Assembly: GCA_965603115.1 (NCBI GenBank)
Contig: CBFDBT010000110.1
Coordinates: 1-9,005 of the forward strand
Reading direction: 5' to 3'
Origin: CBFDBT01 sp965603115
GTDB lineage: Bacteria; Pseudomonadota; Alphaproteobacteria; Sphingomonadales; Kordiimonadaceae
DNA: 9,005 bases
Below, one piece after another: positions 1-6,533 of the stretch. The notes under the pieces are model-generated. The model was given only the letters and a program-made list of their open reading frames with translations. It was not told where the DNA came from and did no database searches. Position 1 is the stretch's first letter; the number at the start of each line of letters is the position of its first letter. A program made the translations under genes and the position numbers.

Positions 1-243
1 ACATTTCAAGATATTACCGGGCAGCGAATAACCAAGGTGGAACGCTTGTTTGGCCACCTTAATGAACGCATGGGTATGCTCGCTATGGCTATTGGTGATA
101 CTTTCATTGAGCCGGATGAAGATATTGAAAAGGATGTTGAAGGAATTGCCCTTCATGACGAGGACTTGCTCAATGGGCCGCAGCTTGAAGAAGAAGCAAA
201 TTCTCAAGATGATATAGATGCAATTTTGGCAATGTTCGATTGA
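1..243 (+). CDS. cheZ: CheZ-type chemotaxis protein phosphatase, C-terminal part (5' end outside window)
   Basis: The reading frame is open from base 1 and begins inside the conserved block TFQDITGQRITKVERLF, which matches the CheZ active-site helix (E. coli CheZ has FQDLTGQ, where Asp143 and Gln147 drive phospho-CheY hydrolysis). Here the equivalent Asp is codon 4 and the equivalent Gln codon 8 of the visible part. The extreme C-terminus, SQDDIDAILAMFD, resembles the short amphipathic tail by which CheZ docks on CheY, joined by an acidic flexible linker. The protein would act in the cytoplasm, ending the CheY-P signal to the flagellar switch. It lies 18 nt upstream of a MotB-like gene on the same strand, so it is probably the upstream member of the motor operon. 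About 80 residues are visible, and the N-terminal helices are missing. The family call is confident; the symbol depends on the unseen part. Confidence 0.85.
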   Translation, partial: TFQDITGQRITKVERLFGHLNERMGMLAMAIGDTFIEPDEDIEKDVEGIALHDEDLLNGPQLEEEANSQDDIDAILAMFD

Positions 244-261
244 TTATAGAGGGTTTTATGC

Positions 262-954
262 ATGTTTGACTCTAGTGAGAACAAGAGGAAAGTGCTTGGT
301 GACTCCACAACGGGCGTTTTCGTTTCGCTTTATCTAATCGTTCTTGCCTTTTTTATCGTGATGAATGTTATTTCAAATCAGGTTAAATCAAAAGTCTCAG
401 CTTCAGTAAGTAGTGTTAATGATACATTTAAAGCAAAATATATCCGGGAAGCTGACAAATTAGAGCCGCCATTGGATGGGCGAGCAAGTTCTCCAAACCG
501 TGACTTTCGCAGTAGTATTGAAAATGCCATTCAGTTTTCGAAGTTAGAAGTTGATAATAGGCATGTCTCACGCGGTGGTAGCCAACTGCGCGTAGACATT
601 AATGTCGATGATATATTCTTACCCAATTCAGCCATTTTAAATCAAAAAACAAGCGTATTACTTGTGACACTTGTTGATTTGATGAAGAAAGCGGAAGAAG
701 ACGAAGTTAGAGAGTTTGCATTTTTCTTCGGTTTTGGAAATAGCATTTATGCCGATGAAAAAGCTATAAAACGCTCGCTAGCTATGAAAAGGGCAGGGGC
801 TTTGGCGAGACATTTACAGAGCCTGAAGCCTGTGGTGGGTTCATTCAGCTCAGGATATAGGCAAACCGATGAAACTAAGGTGACAGCAATATTTAGAACG
901 TCTCCACGTGTTGGCTTTCCAATTGTTCTAGAACATATGAATGGTAATTTCTGA
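262..954 (+). CDS. MotB/OmpA-like membrane-anchored protein lacking the stator aspartate
   Basis: This is a 230-residue protein with a short cytoplasmic N-terminus, one membrane helix at about residues 18-38 (GVFVSLYLIVLAFFIVMNVI) and a periplasmic part ending in a degenerate OmpA-like domain (about 110-215, with FLPNSAIL, then RSLAMKRAGALARHLQSL). This is the MotB layout, and the LAFFIVMNVIS stretch resembles the LTFFVLLFSMN of the next gene. No Asp or Glu is present in the helix, so the proton-binding residue of a true MotB (E. coli Asp32) is absent. The usual GHxD peptidoglycan-site motif is replaced by FGFGNS. It may be a non-conducting partner or paralogue of the following MotB. The ATG start has the ribosome-binding sequence AGAGGG 8 nt upstream. 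Its stop overlaps the next start by 1 nt (TGATG), implying translational coupling. The superfamily placement is fairly sure; the precise role is inference. Confidence 0.7.
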   Translation: MFDSSENKRKVLGDSTTGVFVSLYLIVLAFFIVMNVISNQVKSKVSASVSSVNDTFKAKYIREADKLEPPLDGRASSPNRDFRSSIENAIQFSKLEVDNRHVSRGGSQLRVDINVDDIFLPNSAILNQKTSVLLVTLVDLMKKAEEDEVREFAFFFGFGNSIYADEKAIKRSLAMKRAGALARHLQSLKPVVGSFSSGYRQTDETKVTAIFRTSPRVGFPIVLEHMNGNF

Positions 955-1691
955 TGGCAAGCATGTGGCAAGATAAAGATAGAGACCCCCCGCCAAATTC
1001 AGCGGGCTGGATGCTCACATTCGCTGATTTGTTGGCCCTGCTGTTAACATTCTTTGTGCTGCTTTTTTCAATGAACTCTGTGCAATCCCAACAATGGGAA
1101 GAAATAGTGAATACTTTTGCTGAAGAATTGAACCCTAAGCGCTCGAAGGTTAATATTGAAGATAATATATCTGTAGAGACGGTTAAAAGTAAGGTTGAAA
1201 GAGGACTGAAACTGGAATATCTCGAAGGGATATTGCGCGCACGCACAACAAATTCAAGAGTTTTGAGGAATGTCATGATTGGCCGTAAATACGACCGGCT
1301 TTTCTTGTCTTTTTTGGGTGAGGATATTTTTGTAGAAAATTCGATTGCGACAATGAAGCCTGAAGTGCAGAATGCTCTCTTTGAAATAGGGGGGGCTTTA
1401 GGGCAAATCAACAACCAGATTATCGTTGTTGGGCACGCTGATAGCAGATCCCCTACGAATAAGCGTTATATTTCCAAGTGGGAGGTTTCTCTTGAGCGTG
1501 CTAATGAATTTGCAAATATCTTGAGTGAATCGGGCTATAGAAAACCAATTTCTATCACGGGATACGGAGATACCGGGTTTAGCCTTTTGGACGAGTCTAT
1601 GCCGTTACAAGGCCGGTACGAAATGTTAAACCGGGTAGATATAATTATTCTTGATGAAGTAAGGAAGTCGGACGACGATGCAATATATTAA
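954..1691 (+). CDS. motB: MotB-like flagellar stator protein (OmpA family)
   Basis: This 245-residue protein has the full MotB pattern. A short N-terminus with PPPNSAGWM leads into a membrane helix at about residues 21-41, FADLLALLLTFFVLLFSMN, whose Asp25 aligns with the proton-binding Asp32 of E. coli MotB. A plug/linker region (about 42-110) follows. The OmpA-like peptidoglycan-binding domain (about 115-235) shows VVGHAD at 158-163, the S-L-E-R-A helix at 179-183 and the closing NRVDI at 226-230. In the family, two MotB copies with five MotA copies form the proton channel and anchor it to the cell wall. No motA is in the window; it may lie upstream. The start ATG overlaps the previous stop by 1 nt, and the 3' end overlaps the next gene by 14 nt. 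A generic OmpA-family protein is a less likely alternative because of the FAD motif and the flagellar neighbours. Confidence 0.85.
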   Translation: MASMWQDKDRDPPPNSAGWMLTFADLLALLLTFFVLLFSMNSVQSQQWEEIVNTFAEELNPKRSKVNIEDNISVETVKSKVERGLKLEYLEGILRARTTNSRVLRNVMIGRKYDRLFLSFLGEDIFVENSIATMKPEVQNALFEIGGALGQINNQIIVVGHADSRSPTNKRYISKWEVSLERANEFANILSESGYRKPISITGYGDTGFSLLDESMPLQGRYEMLNRVDIIILDEVRKSDDDAIY

Positions 1692-4617
1692 GATATTTAC
1701 CCTCTGTTTTCTTTTCTTTGTATATTCAGCGCCTCAGGCATTAGCCGTGAGCGAACCAACTCTATCTGCGCTACAAAATCAGGAACCTACAGAGAATATT
1801 CCCATTATTACTATGCGTAAGGGTGAGCATTTAAACTATTCCCGGATCGTTTTTGATTTTACTAACAGTGTGGTTTATCAGGCGACCGTAGAAGGTAATA
1901 AACTGAAAATTGTTTTTGATATTGCCTTCATTCCTGATTTTGGTGCGCTTGTGACGCAACCTTTGCGGTGGATATCCAACCCTCAACTGCCACAGTCTGA
2001 AGGTCTTATGTCTCTTGAATTTGATGTTGAAGAAAATTCTGAGATGATAAACTTCTACCTAGGAACTAAGGTTGTTATTGATGTTTATGATCCGACCGCT
2101 GCAAAGGGTGCAGTAGAGACAGATAACATTGTGCGTATTAGAGACGGCGCTGTTATAAAGGACAGTGAAACTCCAGTGCCCGCCTTTGATCCTGAAGTTA
2201 CAGATTATACTATATCAGCGGCTTACACCGAGATAGACAATGGTGCCCTGATTACCTTCACAACTAAAATCCCAACCGCGGCGGCTGTTTTTGAACGCGC
2301 GGGAATATTATGGGTCGTATTAGAGACAAGAGCCCCTATTGATAACAGAAGTTTTAATAGTTTAGATCGTTTCCTAAAAGAAAGAATTAGAAGCCTAGAA
2401 GTTGATCTCTTTGAAAGTGCCACAATTCTACGATATGCCATAAAGCCTAGTCAATCCATCGGTGTTGATCGTGACGGGCTGGACTGGAAGATAAGTTTAA
2501 AAGACACAGCAAACGCACCTAGAAACCCTCTCATACCGGTTGAGCAGGAAACAGATGATGATCAATTTCGTATATTTGTTCCCGCAGAGGATGTCGGGAC
2601 GCGCCTTGAGCTAGTTGATCCAATTGTCGGAGATAATTTAACTATTGTTCCATTACGGAGTAGCAGTCGCGGGATGCCGGCAAGGTACGATTATACGAAT
2701 TTCATCTTGCCTGTTACAGCGCAAGGCCTTGTGGTGCAGCGCATAAGTGATCAGTTGGCAGTCTATAGGTATAGGAACGGTATTGCAGTTGGTGGAATAG
2801 ATTCGTCTCTGGCTAGTTTACCTGGTGGTGTTGGTGGTGATGCGACAAAGGACTTTGATCCTCTGGTAGATTTTAAATCATGGATGCAAGGAGATGCCAG
2901 TGATTTCAACAGGGTAGAAAGTAATTTGTTATACCGCTTGGCGTCTTCCGCAAATGATAACCGTAATGGTGCCCGTTGGCCACTGGCACGATTCTACCTT
3001 GCGCATAATCGTGCAGCAGATGCCTTGGGCATTTTAGAGCAAATGCTCGATGATGATAGTCAGCTTCCTAGCCAGCCAAAATTTAGAGCGGCTAGAGGCA
3101 TCGCACAGGCAATGCTCACACATTATGACGAAGCTTTATTTGATTTTGGCATGCGCGAATTGAGATCAGATCAAGATATTGCTCTGTGGCGTGGAGTTAT
3201 ATACCAAATACAAGGTGAGGATGAAGACGCTGCCGCCGAATTGGAGCGCGGTAGCGATGCGATAGGTCGCTATGGGGCTTATGAACGCGCTTCTTTTGTT
3301 CTAGCCTCTGCGCGGGCTTATTTTGAAATTGGTAGAATTGAAAAGGCCGAGTTTGAGCTGGATCAGCTGGCAGGGCACCCCCTAACGCTCAAACAAATGC
3401 AGGAAGAAGTGCTGTTGCGGGCTGAAATTGCCTTGTCTCGTGAAGATGGCGAGAATGCAATGTTGCTTCTCAACTATTTGGCGATGTCCCGTAATCGATC
3501 TATTTCATCACGGGCGCGCTATGCTCGACTTAAATATGAAGTGGAAATTGGCGCGATTACTCCTGCTGATGCTGTGGAAGAGATGGAGCGCCTACGCTAT
3601 GTATGGCGCGGTGGCCATTTTGAGATGAATCTGCTTAAAACCCTTGGGGAAATATATATAGAAGATAATAACTATAGGGATGGCCTGGATTCTATGCGCC
3701 AGATTGTTTCCTATTTCAGCAAAACAGACTTGGCGACCGATACATCCAATGCGATGACCAGCATTTTTAGAGATTTATACTTAAACTGCAAAGCTGATGT
3801 GCTGCAACCTTTTCAAGCACTTGATTTATATTACGAATATAAAGAGTTAACCCCATATGGTGCTGAGGGTGACCGCCTTATTCGTCGTATGGCTGATCGC
3901 CTTGTTGCCGTTGAACTTTTTGAGCCCGCGATTGAATTCCTTGATTACCAAATTAAAGACCGTATTAAAACCGGCGCTGCCAGAGCGCAAGTTGCCGGTA
4001 ATCTCGCTAAAGTATTTATGCTGGACAGCAAACCCAATGATGCTATCGAAATTTTGCGGCTTACCCGCACGTCCAACATGCCTCGAGAGATTGAAAATAC
4101 CCGCAACCTTATTGAAGCAAGAGCCCTCTATGAAGTAGAGCGCTATGAAGAAGCAGAAGTGCTGGCAGCCCCAATAGACAACTTGGAGGCCCATCTTATT
4201 TTAGCTGATATATATTGGCAAACCGGGGATTGGAGCCGCGTGATAACGGTTAATACTAAAATTCTTGGTGATGGATGGCGCACAAAAGAAGAGCTTGATG
4301 TCAGTCATCGCCTTTTGTTGCTCAGGCTTGCAATCGCTTATACCAACAATCAAGACCAGTCTAGCCTTGCCATGCTCAGAGGGCGCTACTTAGAGCAAAT
4401 TCTCACCGGGGACTTTGCAGCTTCGTTTGACCTTTTAACAAATCCTGATGATTTATCCAGTCGAGATATTGCCACTATTATTTCAGAAATTGACGATGTG
4501 AATAATGTGGAATCTTACCTTAAAACATATAGGGAAAGCTTTGCAGATAACGACTGCGAACCCCTGTTTGAAAATGTATATGATCAAGAACAAAAGGTCC
4601 TCGGCACCGAGGGGTGA
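1678..4617 (+). CDS. large secreted protein with AMIN-like N-terminal modules and TPR-type repeats, possible stator-associated factor
   Basis: This 979-residue protein starts with a classical signal peptide (IKIFTLCFLFFVYSAPQALA, cleavage near residue 23), so it should be periplasmic. Residues about 42-138 form a beta-rich module (HLNYSRIVFDF, later GNKLKIVFD) resembling AMIN domains, which bind cell-envelope components. A second similar module seems to follow at about 178-275 (ALITFTTKIP, then LDWKISL), and a third beta region at 295-375. From about 415 to 950 the chain is almost all helical, with TPR-like periodicity such as ARFYLAHNRAADALGILEQM and RARALYEVERYEEAEVL-type pairs. The start ATG lies inside the end of motB (14-nt overlap), so it is coupled to the stator gene. 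Rhizobial motC, a periplasmic MotB partner, occupies the same position after motB, and a comparable role is inferred from position and architecture. No catalytic motif was seen. I do not recognise a named family for the whole protein. Confidence 0.75.
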   Translation: MQYIKIFTLCFLFFVYSAPQALAVSEPTLSALQNQEPTENIPIITMRKGEHLNYSRIVFDFTNSVVYQATVEGNKLKIVFDIAFIPDFGALVTQPLRWISNPQLPQSEGLMSLEFDVEENSEMINFYLGTKVVIDVYDPTAAKGAVETDNIVRIRDGAVIKDSETPVPAFDPEVTDYTISAAYTEIDNGALITFTTKIPTAAAVFERAGILWVVLETRAPIDNRSFNSLDRFLKERIRSLEVDLFESATILRYAIKPSQSIGVDRDGLDWKISLKDTANAPRNPLIPVEQETDDDQFRIFVPAEDVGTRLELVDPIVGDNLTIVPLRSSSRGMPARYDYTNFILPVTAQGLVVQRISDQLAVYRYRNGIAVGGIDSSLASLPGGVGGDATKDFDPLVDFKSWMQGDASDFNRVESNLLYRLASSANDNRNGARWPLARFYLAHNRAADALGILEQMLDDDSQLPSQPKFRAARGIAQAMLTHYDEALFDFGMRELRSDQDIALWRGVIYQIQGEDEDAAAELERGSDAIGRYGAYERASFVLASARAYFEIGRIEKAEFELDQLAGHPLTLKQMQEEVLLRAEIALSREDGENAMLLLNYLAMSRNRSISSRARYARLKYEVEIGAITPADAVEEMERLRYVWRGGHFEMNLLKTLGEIYIEDNNYRDGLDSMRQIVSYFSKTDLATDTSNAMTSIFRDLYLNCKADVLQPFQALDLYYEYKELTPYGAEGDRLIRRMADRLVAVELFEPAIEFLDYQIKDRIKTGAARAQVAGNLAKVFMLDSKPNDAIEILRLTRTSNMPREIENTRNLIEARALYEVERYEEAEVLAAPIDNLEAHLILADIYWQTGDWSRVITVNTKILGDGWRTKEELDVSHRLLLLRLAIAYTNNQDQSSLAMLRGRYLEQILTGDFAASFDLLTNPDDLSSRDIATIISEIDDVNNVESYLKTYRESFADNDCEPLFENVYDQEQKVLGTEG

Positions 4618-4700
4618 TTGGTTTTCAAAAAAACTGTCATGCTAAACTTGCTTGACGTAAACATCTGCTTCGCGAGCAGAATTTCCTAAACACCCACATC

Positions 4701-4796
4701 CGTCATGCTGAATTCATTTCAGCATCCATACACTGCTTGACGCACTATATTTTGTTGAAAATGAAGCATGGACCCTGAAACAAGTTCAGGGTGACG
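4701..4796. repeat. palindromic intergenic repeat element (REP-like) with two hairpins
   Basis: Two perfect hairpins bracket a ~45-bp spacer. The first has the arms ATGCTGAA (4705-4712) and TTCAGCAT (4718-4725) around a 5-nt loop. The second has the arms ACCCTGAA (4772-4779) and TTCAGGGT (4785-4792), also around a 5-nt loop. The element's outer ends are inverted relative to each other: CGTCATGCTGAA at the left and TTCAGGGTGACG at the right match at 10 of 12 positions. This GTCATgCTGAA...TTCAGGGTGAC layout is typical of dispersed, non-coding palindromic repeats in alphaproteobacterial genomes. It could also stabilise or end the upstream transcript. A degenerate half-copy (GTCATGCTAAACTTG) appears at 4636-4650. 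Confidence 0.7.
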
Positions 4797-4815
4797 ATTT
4801 AGGTTATAGGAATAA

Positions 4816-4840
4816 TGGTGCCGTTGGGGAGATTTGAACT
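4816..4840 (-). pseudogene. tRNA 3'-end remnant (T-loop, T-stem 3' strand, acceptor 3' strand and CCA), possible att core
   Basis: Read on the minus strand, this segment is AGTTCAAATCTCCCC followed by AACGGCACCA. It contains a perfect T-loop consensus (GTTCAAATC), a 3' T-stem strand CTCCC, a 7-nt acceptor strand CAACGGC, a discriminator A and an encoded CCA. Further toward the tRNA 5' side the match stops: the 5' T-stem does not pair beyond two positions, and no anticodon or D arm follows. It is therefore a fragment, not a functional tRNA. An acceptor end GGCACCA is common in tRNA-Leu, so leucine is a guess. Such 3' fragments are the usual footprint left when an integrative element recombines at a tRNA gene, but no intact copy is in this window. 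Confidence 0.6.
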
Positions 4841-4850
4841 TTAGCAGGCT

Positions 4851-4941
4851 AACTCATTGAAAACAAAGGGCATGCCACATTGCTCTATGGCCTATTGTGT
4901 ACCAAGTGTGTACCAAGTGTGTGCCCCAAGGTCAATGAGTT
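4851..4941. repeat. three tandem TGTGTACC-type repeats enclosed by a 10-bp inverted repeat (att-like region)
   Basis: TGTGTACCAAG occurs at 4896-4906 and again at 4907-4917, followed at once by a diverged copy TGTGTGCCCCAAG at 4918-4930. The whole is flanked by a perfect 10-bp inverted repeat: AACTCATTGA (4851-4860) and TCAATGAGTT (4932-4941). It lies directly beside the tRNA 3' remnant. Short direct repeats next to a tRNA-end core are what integrase arm-binding sites look like, so this may be the flank of an old attachment site. That function is inference; no integrase gene is visible. Confidence 0.5.
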
Positions 4942-4962
4942 CTTCTCGTAACGAGTGCTATT

Positions 4963-4991
4963 TTGCTATTCCCTGTAATTTCAACTACAAT
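4963..4991 (+). promoter_or_regulatory. sigma-70-type promoter candidate for the HEPN-like gene
   Basis: TTGCTA at 4963-4968 and TACAAT at 4986-4991 are separated by exactly 17 nt. They match the -35 consensus at 4 of 6 and the -10 consensus at 5 of 6 positions. Transcription would start near 4998, about 40 nt before the GTG start favoured for the downstream gene and only about 8 nt before the TTG at 5006. It suggests that the islet gene has its own promoter rather than relying on flagellar transcription. Confidence 0.45.
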
Positions 4992-5038
4992 TCTACTCCA
5001 ATCATTTGAGTGTGAGCCAAGCTAATGGGGGAAGTGAT

Positions 5039-6340
5039 GTGGCAAGGTACCTGTTAAATCCAATTGATGCTGCCGAAAGCCTGATAAAGGAGAATGGCAA
5101 CTGGATGGTAGCCACAATAAAAACGAGAATAAGTTGGCCAATCCGAAAGCAAGTTATCGCATATGAAGATATGGACTTTATCCTATTCCCACAGTCCGAC
5201 ACGGAAAGCGCAGGGATAGCACTACGCGCAGACAAATACGGACTAAAATCAGATGAAGCTCGGCGCCAAATTATGTGCTTCTGTAGCGCGCTTTGTTGGA
5301 CAGAGAGGGCAGCAGTTGAAATTATTGCATGGGGCGGAGGAAATCTACCTCGCCCAATACACATTCGAAGTGGTCAAACTATCGTTGACTATCTACAAGC
5401 CGAGCACCTTCCAAAGGTGACCACTGACGAGGAGAAAGCTGCTCTGGCTTTTTACCGCGAGGGCATATCTATTAATAACCCATTTTACGCCTTCCTTAGT
5501 CTTTTCAAGGCCATCAGTGTTTTCTTTTCAAATGGAAAACAACGCGAAAACTGGATTGCAGCCATACTAGGTGACTTAGACGACGATAATGCGAAAAAAC
5601 GTTATGCTCAATTAGCCTCAGAAGTTAGTGATGTTGGGAAATACATTTGGGATGAAGGCCGCAACGCAATTACTCACTCAGAACGTGACACCTACGTTAA
5701 TCCAGATGAAATAGATGACCACTTTAGATTGCGTCAAGATATGCCTTTAATGAAAAACCTCGCAGAGCTTACAATCGAAAAACAATCGGCAATAAAGCGA
5801 ACCCGTACAATTTGGAAAGAGCATCTATACGAACTTGATGGCTTCAGAAAACTTATTCCAGATGAAATCCTTGGGCTTATTGAATGCTCTGAAGAAGTCC
5901 CCGCTGGTCTGACCATAGATATGCCAGAATATATTACTGTTCTTGCCAGACGTGGCTCAACCTCCCATCCTTTCCAAGACGTACAAATAAAAGCTCTCGC
6001 ACAAGTCAAAGGAGGCCTATTAATAGATATCGCCACCAAAGATGAAATCGTAGGCTTCAGGGTAATTCTTGATTTCTTAGATGAGCGCCTGCATTTTGAC
6101 CCAGTTAACGGAATGCGGTTAGAGAGTAATCGAGAAAACAAAAAGCACATAGAATATGAAATCCTATTCCTAGAATTTCAGTGCTGTATATTAGGCAATG
6201 GCAGATTAGAGATTTGGGATCAGGAGGAAGAAGTCATACTAGGTCAATCTGCCGAATGTATCCCAAAGAATTGCTACGTAAACCACGAACACTTTACAAA
6301 AGAACTAGAGAAACTCAAAAAGCTTTTGACTGAACAATGA
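5039..6340 (+). CDS. uncharacterised protein with a HEPN-type RNxxxH motif (Apea/MauJ-like), possible defence RNase
   Basis: This is a soluble ~433-residue protein with no signal peptide or membrane helix. The middle part (about residues 130-245) is helical, with FYREGISINNPFYAFLSLFK followed by WDEGRNAITHSERD. The R208-N209-AIT-H213 segment fits the R-polar-x3-5-H active-site motif of HEPN domains, many of which are RNases in toxin-antitoxin and anti-phage systems. The N-terminal ~125 residues (SALCWTERAAVEIIAWGG) and the mixed beta C-terminal part (about 290-433) are unassigned. The layout recalls Apea-like HEPN proteins, some annotated by similarity as methylamine-utilisation MauJ, but no mau gene is nearby. 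Three starts are possible: TTG 5006 (no ribosome site, too close to the promoter), GTG 5039 (GGGGGAAG upstream, chosen) and ATG 5105 (AAAGGAG, 12 nt upstream). It is the only non-flagellar gene here and lies beside a tRNA-end remnant, which suggests acquisition. Confidence 0.7.
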   Translation: MARYLLNPIDAAESLIKENGNWMVATIKTRISWPIRKQVIAYEDMDFILFPQSDTESAGIALRADKYGLKSDEARRQIMCFCSALCWTERAAVEIIAWGGGNLPRPIHIRSGQTIVDYLQAEHLPKVTTDEEKAALAFYREGISINNPFYAFLSLFKAISVFFSNGKQRENWIAAILGDLDDDNAKKRYAQLASEVSDVGKYIWDEGRNAITHSERDTYVNPDEIDDHFRLRQDMPLMKNLAELTIEKQSAIKRTRTIWKEHLYELDGFRKLIPDEILGLIECSEEVPAGLTIDMPEYITVLARRGSTSHPFQDVQIKALAQVKGGLLIDIATKDEIVGFRVILDFLDERLHFDPVNGMRLESNRENKKHIEYEILFLEFQCCILGNGRLEIWDQEEEVILGQSAECIPKNCYVNHEHFTKELEKLKKLLTEQ

Positions 6341-6533
6341 GTGTAAAAACAAATGGGGCGGGAGAGAGCTCAGAAACATTCAATGTATTTGTTCAATTTA
6401 CCACTGTATCGCATAACCCTCCTGAGAACCTCAAGACTAACCCTAGGCCAACTGTGGGTCTCCTGCCAGCGCATTACTGTATCGAATAACTATTGATATA
6501 AATATTGTATGTGTCTTTAAGCTAGCAAGCCTG
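6341..6533. other. intergenic stretch between convergent genes, with a 15-bp direct repeat
   Basis: No coding frame or RNA gene is supported here. ACTGTATCGCATAAC (6403-6417) recurs as ACTGTATCGAATAAC (6476-6490), a 14/15 match 73 bp apart. A small hairpin with the stem TAGCA/TGCTA (6523-6536) overlaps the fliP stop but has no T-run after it on either strand, so it is a poor intrinsic terminator. The stretch separates the islet gene from the end of the export-gate operon. Confidence 0.4.

Noticed and set aside
3847..4194. Minus-strand open frame opposite the TPR gene
   Set aside because: It is a shadow of the strong plus-strand gene, with no ribosome-binding support or family features.
4599..4624. 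Hairpin CCTCG-GCAC-CGAGG at the end of the large TPR gene followed by GGTTTT, as an intrinsic terminator
   Set aside because: The stem is only 5 bp, lies within the coding end, and is separated from a short 4-T run by about 8 nt.
4664..4680. Hairpin TCTGCT-TCGCG-AGCAGA as a terminator after the motB/TPR operon
   Set aside because: The stem is perfect but only 6 bp and is followed by ATTTCC rather than a T-run. It may still stabilise the transcript end.
4816..4930. A complete tRNA gene on the minus strand
   Set aside because: Only the T-loop and 3' acceptor side match; no paired 5' T-stem, anticodon arm, D arm or 5' acceptor strand follows.
5039..6340. True methylamine-utilisation gene mauJ
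   Set aside because: No mau genes are in the window. The resemblance, recalled only from annotation habits, more likely reflects a shared HEPN-type domain.
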